From Streptomyces fagopyri (GTDB lineage: Bacteria > Actinomycetota > Actinomycetes > Streptomycetales > Streptomycetaceae): DNA of 64,000 nt. The notes below the pieces were generated by a model that ran no database searches, was not told the DNA's origin, and saw only the letters and a program-made list of their open reading frames with translations. Position 1 is the first letter of the stretch, and each line of letters starts with the position of its first letter. A program made the translations under genes and the position numbers. The stretch is taken from the NCBI RefSeq assembly GCF_009498275.1, contig NZ_CP045643.1, positions 3,782,001-3,846,000 of the forward strand, written 5' to 3'. Positions 52,791 through 60,639 of this stretch are shown here, in pieces.

Positions 52791-53061
52791 TGCTGTGCCT
52801 CCCGCTGGGTTACTCGCCGGTAGGACCGACTCTCGCGACGGACTGTAGTGGTGGCGGTGCGGTCGGTGGAGAGGACCGGGCTGGGACCTTGCTCACAGAC
52901 CGGTCCACGGACCCGTTCCCCTCCCGTCACGCACACTTTCGCTTTCCACCATGCCGCGCGGTTCGCGGCCGGTCACGCGCGGGGAACATCCTCAGGGTGT
53001 CCCTCAGGGGTATACCTGGCACATCGGCGTGCGGTGGACGGGTGAGACGACGGGGGTTCGC

Positions 53062-53916
53062 ATGCGCATCACAGTCAGGGGAAGATCACTGGCCGCTCTG
53101 CTGGCGCTCATCGCGGTGAGCGGCTGCCGGGCCCAGACCGTCGACGCGCACGGGACGCGGACGCCGGGGAGGACGACGGCCGGTTCCACGGCCGCGCCGG
53201 ACGACGCCAAGCCGAGCACGGGAAGCCCCGTGCCGGGTTCCGCGTACCCGGAGCCGGAGCCCGCCGCCTCCAGGACACCGCCTCCCAAGGTGCTGTGGTC
53301 CCGCGGCGACCGCGGCCGGGACGTCCGTGAGGTCCAGGCCCGGCTGCGCCAGCTCGCCTGGCTCGCCGAGGGCCCGACGGGTACGTACGACGTCGCGACG
53401 GTCTCCGCCGTACGGGGCTTCCAGGGCAAGCGGGGGCTCACGCGTACCGGCGAACTGGACGCCGTGACCTGGCGGCGGCTGCTGTCGATGACGCACGAGC
53501 CGGTCCGGTGGGAGCTGTACGCGTTCGGCGGCCAACCCGCCGCGCGGCCGGATCCGCGCTGCATGACCGGCCGGGTGCTGTGCGTCAGCAAGACGAGCCG
53601 CACCCTGCGCTGGATGATCGACGGAACCACCGTCTCGGTGATGGACGTGCGGTTCGGCTCGCAGTACACCCCCACCCGCGAGGGCGTGTTCAGCGTGGAC
53701 TTCAAGTCCCGCGACCACGTGTCGACGATCTACCACACGTCCATGCCGTACGCGATGTTCTTCAGCGGCGGCCAGGCGGTGCACTACTCCGCCGACTTCG
53801 CGGCCCGCGGCTACGCGGGTGCCTCGCACGGCTGCGTGAACGTACGGGACGAGGGGAAGATCGCGGCGCTGTTCGCGCAGGTCCGCACGGGGGACAAGGT
53901 CGTCGTCTACTGGTGA
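53062..53916 (+). CDS. L,D-transpeptidase lipoprotein with peptidoglycan-binding domain
   Basis: 284 residues. A lipoprotein signal ends in V-S-G-C (Cys22), followed by a Pro/Ser/Thr-rich linker to about 75. A peptidoglycan-binding domain 1 (about 76-140) has R-G-D-R-G-R-D-V-R-E-V-Q and L-T-R-T-G-E-L-D-A-V-T-W. The YkuD catalytic domain (about 165-284) carries S-H-G-C-V-N-V-R-D with the nucleophilic Cys. This enzyme would form 3-3 crosslinks in wall peptidoglycan or attach proteins to it, at the outer face of the membrane. It is monocistronic and has its own terminator. Confidence 0.9.
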   Translation: MRITVRGRSLAALLALIAVSGCRAQTVDAHGTRTPGRTTAGSTAAPDDAKPSTGSPVPGSAYPEPEPAASRTPPPKVLWSRGDRGRDVREVQARLRQLAWLAEGPTGTYDVATVSAVRGFQGKRGLTRTGELDAVTWRRLLSMTHEPVRWELYAFGGQPAARPDPRCMTGRVLCVSKTSRTLRWMIDGTTVSVMDVRFGSQYTPTREGVFSVDFKSRDHVSTIYHTSMPYAMFFSGGQAVHYSADFAARGYAGASHGCVNVRDEGKIAALFAQVRTGDKVVVYW

Positions 53917-53946
53917 CGGCGGCTGCGGGGCGCTCGGTGTGTGCGG

Positions 53947-53985
53947 GGCGCGGGCGGGACCGGGGGAACGTGTCCCGCCCGCGCC
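53947..53985 (+). terminator. terminator after the L,D-transpeptidase gene
   Basis: A perfect 14-bp stem GGCGCGGGCGGGAC / GTCCCGCCCGCGCC with an 11-base loop, 30 bases after the stop. The rest of 53917-54223 shows only an A-rich stretch (GGAAAAAAGTTCAGGG) near 54098 and no gene. Confidence 0.8.
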
Positions 53986-54223
53986 GGTGTGCACCGAGCC
54001 TGGGTACGGGGGGAACCCCGGCTCGGTGCGACGGCCGATGACCAGTCGGCTCACCCAGTACTGCGTCGGCGCGGCCGAAAACGTCACACCGGTACGGAAA
54101 AAAGTTCAGGGAAATACGAAACCGCAGCTCAGAGCGGATGAGCGAAGGGGTCCCAGCGCCCGGTGGGCGCCCTCGGGACGCGCCGTATGGCCGGGAACCG
54201 GCTACGGATGGCCGGGAAGCGGC

Positions 54224-55312
54224 TCAGACGGACGACAGCCTCGGCGCCGCATCGGTGCGCGCGGCGCCCCGGACGGCCGAGGACAGTGCCGACGCCGACT
54301 TCCGCGGCTCCGGCGCCAGAGCCGAGGGTGACGCCGGGGCGAACACCCCGCTGTGGTGGTGGCCGTTGCCGCCCGGGACCATGTGCCCGCCGTCGTCGCC
54401 CCCCTTGCCACCGCCGGAGCCGTGCCCGGAGCCGGAGCCCGAACCGCCCTGGCCGTCGCCCTGACCACCCCTGGCGTCCCGGCCCGCGCCGGAACCGGCT
54501 CCCGTCCAGCCCAGGACCCTCTTGCAGAACGCCTTCACCCGTCCGCCGCCGCCCGCCGCGTCCGTCAGCACCCGTCTGCGGCCGGCCTCCAGGTTCTTGC
54601 CGCCCAGCACGTCCCGGCACGACGAGCGCGCTCTGGCCCACCACTCGTGGGAGCGTGCCGGCCGACCCGCCCCGGACGAGTCGGGCCGTCCGCTCGCGGA
54701 GTCGCCGCCCGCCACGTCGTCGGAGGAGCCGGAACCGGCCGACCCGCTCGCCGTGGCGCCCGGCAGCGGTACCTCGGAGCCGTCCGCCTGCGACACGCCC
54801 GGCGACGGCGAGACCAGCGGGCGCTGCGGTGTCTGTGCCGCGGAGACCGTGGCGGCCGGGTGCGGTCTGTCGTCACGGAACGGAGTCGGCAGCACGCCGG
54901 TTCCGGCCGCGACGGCGACCCCGCCGACCATGCCGACGGCCAGCGCGGCGGCCAGTCCGAAGCGCACGGGCCGGCCCCAGCGGGCCCGGTGACCGCCCGG
55001 ACCGGGGCCGCCCATACGGACCAGACCGGCGTCGGCCGCATGCGCCGCGGCCCGCGGGTCCCGGCCCGCGACGGACCGGCCCGGCACCGCGCCGCGGTCG
55101 GCCCGGGTGGCCCGGAACGCGGCCAACGCGGCGGCCTCGCCGGGGAGTTCGGCGCCACCCGGTGCGGGTTCCGCGACCAGCGAGGCGAGCGCCTCGGCGA
55201 GCCGCTCCACGCGCTCCTTGGTGTCGGCGTCGACGGCCTCCAGCGGCTCACCGCGCAGCAGACGCTCCGCGGCCTCGCGGTCCAGCCACCTGTAGTCCTC
55301 GTCGGCCATCAC
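54224..55312 (-). CDS. anti-sigma-like membrane protein of ECF pair 1
   Basis: 362 residues. A soluble N-terminal region of about 110 residues (L-D-R-E-A-A-E-R-L-L near the start) is followed by one membrane helix (about 120-140). The outer part is long and disordered, rich in Ser, Gly, Pro and His, with G-H-H-H-S-G near the end. Layout and translational coupling (its GTG/ATG overlaps the sigma stop in ATGTGATG) suggest it binds the adjacent ECF sigma factor and releases it on an outside signal. No zinc-binding H-x3-C-x2-C anti-sigma motif is visible, so it is not a ZAS-type factor. Confidence 0.72.
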   Translation of the reverse strand: MMADEDYRWLDREAAERLLRGEPLEAVDADTKERVERLAEALASLVAEPAPGGAELPGEAAALAAFRATRADRGAVPGRSVAGRDPRAAAHAADAGLVRMGGPGPGGHRARWGRPVRFGLAAALAVGMVGGVAVAAGTGVLPTPFRDDRPHPAATVSAAQTPQRPLVSPSPGVSQADGSEVPLPGATASGSAGSGSSDDVAGGDSASGRPDSSGAGRPARSHEWWARARSSCRDVLGGKNLEAGRRRVLTDAAGGGGRVKAFCKRVLGWTGAGSGAGRDARGGQGDGQGGSGSGSGHGSGGGKGGDDGGHMVPGGNGHHHSGVFAPASPSALAPEPRKSASALSSAVRGAARTDAAPRLSSV

Positions 55313-55971
55313 ATGTCCTTCTGCGTCCGCGAACGCGTATGCGTCACACCGGCGGACGTCACCGCGCGTGTGCGCGACTCTCTTTGTGGGGGGACCGCGC
55401 CGAGCGCGACCGCGGATTCCGGATCGCCGCCGATCAGCTCCGCGAGCCGCTTCAGACCCCGGTGCGCCGCGGTGCGGACGGCTCCGGGCCGCTTGCCGAG
55501 GGTCTCGGCCGCGGTCTTGGCGTCGAGGCCGACGACGACCCGCAGTACGACGGCCTCCGCCTGGTCCTGCGGAAGCTGGGCTATCAGCGAGAGGGTGCTG
55601 CCGGTGGCCAGCGCCTCGATGGCCTCGCCGGCGGTGTCCGACTCGGCGGCCTTGCCGGTCAGTTCGGTCTCGTCGCCGCCGATCGCGGGACGGCGCCCGC
55701 GCATACGTATGTGGTCGAGGGCGCGGTTGCGGGCGATGCGGGCGGCCCAGCCCCGGAAGCGGTCGGCGTCGCCGCTGAACCTCTCCAGGTCCCGGGCGAT
55801 CTGCAGCCAGGCCTCGGAGGTGACGTCCTCCGCGTCCGGGTCACCGACCAGCGTCCGTACGTATCCGAGCAGCCGTGGGTGCACCGCGCGGTACACAGTC
55901 CGGAACGCGGTCTCGTCCCCGTCCTGCGCCGCAAGCACCGCGGTGGTCAGCTCCGCGTCGTCCCCCAGCAC
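55309..55971 (-). CDS. ECF sigma factor, pair 1
   Basis: 220 residues. Region 2 (about 20-90) includes D-P-D-A-E-D-V-T-S-E-A-W and R-F-R-G-W-A-A-R-I-A-R-N-R-A-L-D. Region 4 (about 130-180) has L-P-Q-D-Q-A-E-A-V-V-L-R-V and R-P-G-A-V-R-T-A-A-H-R-G-L-K-R-L. The tail after 185 is disordered. It is closely similar to the sigma factor at 56653, with the R-P-G-A-V-R-T-A-A-H-R-G-L-K-R-L-A stretch identical. GTG start with AGAGGGG upstream. It is co-translated with the membrane protein after it, its probable anti-sigma factor. Confidence 0.88.
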   Translation of the reverse strand: MLGDDAELTTAVLAAQDGDETAFRTVYRAVHPRLLGYVRTLVGDPDAEDVTSEAWLQIARDLERFSGDADRFRGWAARIARNRALDHIRMRGRRPAIGGDETELTGKAAESDTAGEAIEALATGSTLSLIAQLPQDQAEAVVLRVVVGLDAKTAAETLGKRPGAVRTAAHRGLKRLAELIGGDPESAVALGAVPPQRESRTRAVTSAGVTHTRSRTQKDM

Positions 55972-56347
55972 CCGCGCGCCCCTCTTTGCGCCTGAACCGG
56001 CGCCGCTCTCGCGGACCGGGCTCTCGCCGTTGTGGTTGCCTGTCCTCCGCGCCCCGGCGCGAATGGCACGTTACGGCCTGAAACAGCTCCCCGTCCACGT
56101 CCGTACAACTTGCAACTATGTCGTGACGGAGCGAGGTGTGACACAAAACGCAGTCGCGGCGCTGTAGAGAGTACGGGCCGCCGCGCGGCCCGTGCCGCGC
56201 GACGGTCGGGGCCTCTCCTGTGGGGGGTGGCGGCCCCGACCGTTGCCATCGGCACCCCGCCCGGACGCCTTCCGTGCGCCGCCGCACCTTCTCGCGGGAC
56301 GAGCCCCGCTCCGCCGTGGCCCCGGCCCGTCTCCTCCACCACACCCC
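55972..56347. other. 376-bp gap between the two ECF pairs
   Basis: The part next to sigma factor 1 (56040-56160) is AT-richer (ACAACTTGCAACTATGTCGTG) and is probably its promoter. The part next to the small anti-sigma-like gene carries the terminator at 56202-56243. No gene is seen. Confidence 0.6.
56202..56243 (-). terminator. terminator after ECF pair 2
   Basis: A perfect 12-bp stem ACGGTCGGGGCC / GGCCCCGACCGT with an 18-base loop, about 105 bases after the stop of the small anti-sigma-like gene. Confidence 0.68.
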
Positions 56348-56617
56348 TTACTTCGCCCCCGGCTCCACCCCGGCGCCCGGATCGTGGTCGTGGTCGTGGT
56401 CGTGGTCGCGCCAGTCGGCCCGGTCGGTCCAGTCGTCGCGCCGCCGGGTCCGTGCCCCGTGTGCCCCGCGCTCCCGCGCGGCCCGGTACGCGGCGACGGC
56501 CCGCCCCTCCGCGACGGGATCGACCGGAGCGGTCCGTACGGCGGCGAGCAGTGCGTCGAGGGACAGTCTCGGCGAGAGCCCGAGGAACGGATCGGCGTCT
56601 CCGTGCCGTTCACCCAT
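56348..56617 (-). CDS. small anti-sigma-like protein with His-Asp tail, pair 2
   Basis: 89 residues from the ATG of M-G-E-R-H-G (GTG 56629 is the alternative). The first 60 residues are helical and have an acidic opening and R-A-V-A-A-Y-R-A-A-R-E, comparable to the soluble part of the pair-1 membrane protein (A-L-A-A-F-R-A-T-R-A). The tail has D-W-R-D-H-D-H-D-H-D-H-D, encoded by a TGGTCG hexanucleotide repeat, and could bind metal ions. No membrane helix. It follows the second sigma gene by 35 bases and may regulate it. Confidence 0.6.
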   Translation of the reverse strand: MGERHGDADPFLGLSPRLSLDALLAAVRTAPVDPVAEGRAVAAYRAARERGAHGARTRRRDDWTDRADWRDHDHDHDHDPGAGVEPGAK

Positions 56618-56652
56618 GTCCCCGCCCACCCCTCACCGACCGGTCCTGGCGC

Positions 56653-57381
56653 TCATCCCGAATCCCCCAGCGTCCGGCGGTCCTCCGGCGTCACACCGCC
56701 CGCGGTCCCGTCGCCCCCGGCGCCCGCCGCGCCGTCGCCCGTGCCGTCGTCCGTGGTGTCCGCCGTACCGTCGGCGCCGAGTTGCCGGGCCAGTCGCTTC
56801 AGGCCACGGTGGGCCGCGGTGCGGACCGCGCCGGGGCGCTTGCCGAGCACGCGTGCGGCGGCCGGCCCGTCCAGGCCGACGACCACGCGCAGCAGAACGG
56901 CCTCGGCCTGGTCGCGGGGCAGTCGCGCGACCAGTTCCAGGGCGCGCTCGGTGCCGAGGGTCTCCAGTGCCTGGTCGTGGGTGCTGTGGTGGCCGGGCAG
57001 CTCCAGTGCCTCGTTCTCCAGCGGGGTGGCCCGTGGCCGCACCTTCTGGCGCCGCAGATGGTCCAGCGCGCGGTGCCGGGCGATGGTCGCGGTCCAGCCA
57101 CGGAACCCGGCGCCGTCCCCCCGGAACCGTCCCAGGTCACGGGCGATCTCCAGCCAGGCGTCGGACGCCACGTCCTCGGCGTCGTCCCCGACGATCCCGC
57201 GCAGATAGCCGAGCAGGCCCGGCTGCACCGTCCGGTAGGCGACCGCGAAGGCGACCTCGTCCCCCTGCTGCGCCCGCGCCACGGCCGCGCCGAGCTCACC
57301 GTCGTACGCCTGTACGCGGCGGGGTTCCCCTCCCTGGCCCAACACTGTCCTCGTTCGTGCCGAGTTCACCTGAATGCGCAC
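56653..57381 (-). CDS. ECF sigma factor, pair 2
   Basis: 242 residues. Region 2 (about 35-110) includes V-G-D-D-A-E-D-V-A-S-D-A-W and F-R-G-W-T-A-T-I-A-R-H-R-A-L-D-H. Region 4 (about 145-195) has L-P-R-D-Q-A-E-A-V-L-L-R-V. The C-terminal 50 residues are Gly/Asp/Thr-rich and disordered. It is a close paralogue of the 55309 sigma factor, arranged in the same order and direction with its own small partner. The start is uncertain: GTG at 57381, 57369 or 57345. Confidence 0.87.
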   Translation of the reverse strand: MRIQVNSARTRTVLGQGGEPRRVQAYDGELGAAVARAQQGDEVAFAVAYRTVQPGLLGYLRGIVGDDAEDVASDAWLEIARDLGRFRGDGAGFRGWTATIARHRALDHLRRQKVRPRATPLENEALELPGHHSTHDQALETLGTERALELVARLPRDQAEAVLLRVVVGLDGPAAARVLGKRPGAVRTAAHRGLKRLARQLGADGTADTTDDGTGDGAAGAGGDGTAGGVTPEDRRTLGDSG

Positions 57382-57537
57382 CGTGCGACACGGCCGGCCG
57401 TGTCGACGTCCCCGTGGTCATCAGCGTCGACCCCCACGGAAATGTCACAGGCCGTCAGGCACTCCACCCGCGTCCCGGGGCCGCCACCGGCCCACGCGTC
57501 CGCGCGACCGGAGGCGCGGCACGCGCGGGGACGCCCG

Positions 57538-59010
57538 TCAGCCGACGGTGTCCACCGGTTCGGGTACCGGGGCCGGTTCCCCCCGCGAGGCCGGCATCCG
57601 GTCCGCGTCCACCACGATCCCGGCGATCAGCGCGGCCAGCAGCAGCGCGCCCATCGCCCACCAGGTGGCGACGTTGAAGCCGTGCACGGCCGCCCGGGAG
57701 GCGAGGGTACGGCGGTCGGTGCCGGGCCCGGCATGAGCGGCCGCGTAGCGGGTCGTGACACTCGCGGCGATCGTGTTGAGCAGCGCCGTGCCGATGGAAC
57801 CACCCACCTGTTGGGCGGTGTTGAAGGTCGCGGAGGCCGCGCCCGCGTCCCGGGGCGCGACGCCCGAGGTGGCCAGCGAGACACAGGTCATCATCGCCGT
57901 GCCCATGCCGAGGCCGAGCATCAGCATGCCGGGCAGGACGTGCGAGGCGTACGCGGGTGCCACGCCGACCTGCGCGATGATCGCCAACGCGCCCGCGGCC
58001 AGCAGCAGTCCCGGGACGATCAGGGTGCGCGGCGGGACCCGGTTCAGCAGCCGGGCCGCGACCTGCGTGGAACCGGTGATCATGCCGACGGTGATGGGGA
58101 GATACGCGAGCCCGGTCTTCAGCGGCGAGTATCCGAGGACGCGCTGGAAGTAGTACGTCAGGAAGAGGAAGACCCCGAACATCCCGATGGTGACCATCAG
58201 GATGGTGAGGAACGCCCCGACCCGCTGCCGGTCCCTCACCACCGACATCGGCAGCAGCGGCACCCCGGCCCGGGTCTGCCACAGCGCGAACAGGACGAGC
58301 AGGACGACGCCGGCGGCCAGCAGCCCGAGGACCAGTCCGTCGCCCCAACTCCGCGACTCCGCCTCCGAGAAGCCGTACACCAGCGAGAGCATGCCGGCGG
58401 ATCCGAGCAGCGCGCCCGGCACGTCGAGGTGCGCGTCCTCGTAACGGCCGCCGCCGTCGAGCAGCACCCAGGCGCCCGCGAACGCGACGAGGGCGATGGG
58501 CACGTTGACGTACAGACACCAGCGCCAGTCCAGGTACTGGGTGAGGAGGCCGCCCGCGAGGAGTCCGATCGCCGCGCCCGCTCCGACGATCGCTCCGAAC
58601 ACGCCGAAGGCCTTGCCGCGCTCCCTGGGATCGGTGAACGTCGTGGTGAGCAGCGACAGGGCGGCGGGCGCGAGCAGCGCCGCGAACACGCCCTGGAGGG
58701 CGCGCGCCCCGAACAGCATTCCGGAGTTGGCCGCGGCTCCGCCCAGCGCGGACGCGGCGGCGAAGCCCAACAGGCCCGTCATGAAGGCGACTCGGCGGCC
58801 GGCGAGGTCGGCGATCCGGCCGCCGAGCAGCAGCAGGCCCCCGAAGGCCAGGGTGTAGGCGGTGATGACCCACTGCCGGTTCCCGTCCGACATGTGCAGC
58901 GCGGTCTGGGCGGACGGCAGGGCGATGTTCACGATGGTCATGTCGAGGATGACCATGAGCTGGGCGAGGGCGATGACAACCAGCGCCCACCAGCGGCGGT
59001 TCGCGGCCAC
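57538..59010 (-). CDS. MFS drug exporter, DHA2 (14-helix) type
   Basis: 490 residues with 14 membrane helices. I-L-D-M-T-I-V-N-I-A-L-P is the DHA2 helix-1 hallmark (motif D1), G-G-R-I-A-D-L-A-G-R-R is loop motif A, and G-A-I-V-G-A-G-A-A-I-G-L-L-A-G-G is motif C of antiporter helix 5. F-N-T-A-Q-Q-V-G-G-S-I-G-T-A-L is characteristic of this group. GTG start with GGGAGG 4 bases upstream. It exports drugs or secondary metabolites by proton antiport. Monocistronic; no regulator is adjacent. Confidence 0.9.
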   Translation of the reverse strand: MAANRRWWALVVIALAQLMVILDMTIVNIALPSAQTALHMSDGNRQWVITAYTLAFGGLLLLGGRIADLAGRRVAFMTGLLGFAAASALGGAAANSGMLFGARALQGVFAALLAPAALSLLTTTFTDPRERGKAFGVFGAIVGAGAAIGLLAGGLLTQYLDWRWCLYVNVPIALVAFAGAWVLLDGGGRYEDAHLDVPGALLGSAGMLSLVYGFSEAESRSWGDGLVLGLLAAGVVLLVLFALWQTRAGVPLLPMSVVRDRQRVGAFLTILMVTIGMFGVFLFLTYYFQRVLGYSPLKTGLAYLPITVGMITGSTQVAARLLNRVPPRTLIVPGLLLAAGALAIIAQVGVAPAYASHVLPGMLMLGLGMGTAMMTCVSLATSGVAPRDAGAASATFNTAQQVGGSIGTALLNTIAASVTTRYAAAHAGPGTDRRTLASRAAVHGFNVATWWAMGALLLAALIAGIVVDADRMPASRGEPAPVPEPVDTVG

Positions 59011-59189
59011 GAGGCCTCCCGGGTCCGACGGTTGTCCTCATGGTCCCTCCGGGGGACGCCGTTTGGGAACGGTCGCGTACCTTAAGAGGTGGTAATTCCG
59101 CCGGGCCATATCTGCCGGGTCACGCCTGCCGCGCCACCGGACTCGACGTACGCCGTCCTGCCCTCGGGGTGCCGTGCCGGCCGGGTCCG

Positions 59190-59585
59190 TCAGCGCCGGG
59201 CCCTGTCGCCGGTGGCCTCCCGGCACAGCAGCCGCAGCGAACCGTCGCCCCCGTAACAGCGGCGGGCCTCGTCGATCGGGTCCCACAGCCGCCCGTCGGG
59301 GGTCCGCAGCCAGTGCTCGCCGCCGGTCTCCCACCACTCCGCGCCCGTGTGCCGGGCGACCACCTCGCCGGCGTACGCGCCGAAGCCGCGCAGCACGCTC
59401 TCCACGGCGGCGTACGGCGCCCGTTCGCGGCGTATCTCGTCGATCAGCCGGTCGACGCGCCACAGACTCTGGGCCGAGTAGTCGAGGCGCAGTCGGGCGC
59501 CCTCGCGCATCGTGGCGACGGAGTCCGCCGCCCAGCGCACGGGCTTCGTCGCGGCCTGGGGCCTGGTTGCTCGCTGTGCGTTCAC
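59190..59585 (-). CDS. hypothetical protein
   Basis: 131 residues, soluble, no signal peptide. The middle is regular and coding-like: Y-S-A-Q-S-L-W-R-V-D-R-L-I-D-E-I, then V-L-R-G-F-G-A-Y-A-G-E-V and W-L-R-T-P-D-G-R-L-W-D-P-I. The family is not recognised. I start at the GTG with GGAG 11 bases upstream; the frame continues 16 codons further but with poor codon use. It lies between the DHA2 exporter gene and another hypothetical, all on the same strand but with gaps of more than 150 bases. Confidence 0.6.
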   Translation of the reverse strand: MNAQRATRPQAATKPVRWAADSVATMREGARLRLDYSAQSLWRVDRLIDEIRRERAPYAAVESVLRGFGAYAGEVVARHTGAEWWETGGEHWLRTPDGRLWDPIDEARRCYGGDGSLRLLCREATGDRARR

Positions 59586-59859
59586 ACTCGGAAGAGCGCT
59601 CCGCGGACGTGATTCGTCACGCGTTCCGGGCACATCCGCGACACCGGCCCAGGACCCCCATCCGCCCGCGCAGGACAGTCACAGGAACCCCGCAGGAATC
59701 AGGTTTACCGCCGGTCCGGGGATCCCGCACGGCGCCCGGACTCCGGCCCCCCGCCCCGACCACGGCTCGGGACCCCGGCCCCGGACCACGGCTCCGGACC
59801 CCCACCTCGGGACCCCGGCCTCGGCTCCCTGCCCCGACCCACGGCCCCGGCTCTCCCCG

Positions 59860-60441
59860 TCACGACCGTCCGCGGGCCCGTCGCGACACCACCGCGCGCA
59901 GTACACGCCGCCCCTCCGTGGACACCTCCAGCGCGGGACGCAGCCCGCCCGCGCCCCGGCCCGCCAGCAGTTCCAGGACGGTGACCTGGCGGCGCAGTTC
60001 GGCCGCGACGAGGGGGGAGATGCCGTCCGTGAGGCCCTCGCGGTGCGCCGAGACCGGACACGTACCGGTGTCGCCGGCGGCGGCGTCGAGCAGCCGGTGG
60101 ATCCGCAGGGCCCCCACCGAGCACGCGTCGGCCCACTCCCGCAGATCGGGCGCGGAGGGGTCGTCGGGAGCGGCGGCGAGCATACGGCGGACCAGCACCG
60201 CGGCCTCGTCGTCGTCATCGTCATCGACGGCCGCGGCCCGTCCCGGGTCGACGACATCCAGTTCCGTCCGCGCCTGTTCGAGGTACTCGCCCCAGGCGCC
60301 ACCGTCCGCGAGGCTCGACCACAGTGGTCTCAGGACCTCGTCGTCACCACCCAACAGAGGCACACACCGATCCAAACAAGCCAGACCACTAACTGCCAGA
60401 CCACGCTCGTCGGCCTGAGCGATCAGGTCCACCAGACTCAT
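59860..60441 (-). CDS. hypothetical protein
   Basis: 193 residues, soluble and acidic, with an Asp run (D-D-D-D-D-D-E) near residue 77. No signal peptide, membrane helix or known motif. The ATG has GGAGG 4 bases upstream, which supports translation. The first helices (L-V-D-L-I-A-Q-A-D-E-R-G-L and E-Y-L-E-Q-A-R-T-E-L) look like a helical scaffold. Function unknown. The gap to the previous gene (59586-59859) has proline/arginine frames and looks non-coding. Confidence 0.55.
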   Translation of the reverse strand: MSLVDLIAQADERGLAVSGLACLDRCVPLLGGDDEVLRPLWSSLADGGAWGEYLEQARTELDVVDPGRAAAVDDDDDDEAAVLVRRMLAAAPDDPSAPDLREWADACSVGALRIHRLLDAAAGDTGTCPVSAHREGLTDGISPLVAAELRRQVTVLELLAGRGAGGLRPALEVSTEGRRVLRAVVSRRARGRS

Positions 60442-60606
60442 CACGCCTCCCCTCGACAGGGCGCTCCCCCTTACGGAGCCCGCACTTTCCCTTACTGCGT
60501 GCTCAGCAGCGGGAGTGTCACAGGGGTACCACGCCGAGCCGATCCAGGAGGCGAAAGAGCAGATTTTCGGCCAACGACGCCGTCTCCGACCTCAGCACGA
60601 CGGGCA

Positions 60607-60637
60607 CCGCTCCGGTGACCGCAGGGCCCCGGAGCGG
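60607..60637 (-). terminator. terminator after the GH20 gene
   Basis: A perfect 9-bp stem CCGCTCCGG / CCGGAGCGG with a 13-base loop, directly after the stop codon of the hexosaminidase gene. Confidence 0.65.
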
Positions 60638-60639
60638 GT

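Noticed and set aside
56032..59085. 1017-codon plus-strand frame opposite the second sigma pair and the DHA2 exporter
   Set aside because: Shadow frame; no motifs, and the opposite strand encodes clear sigma and MFS proteins.
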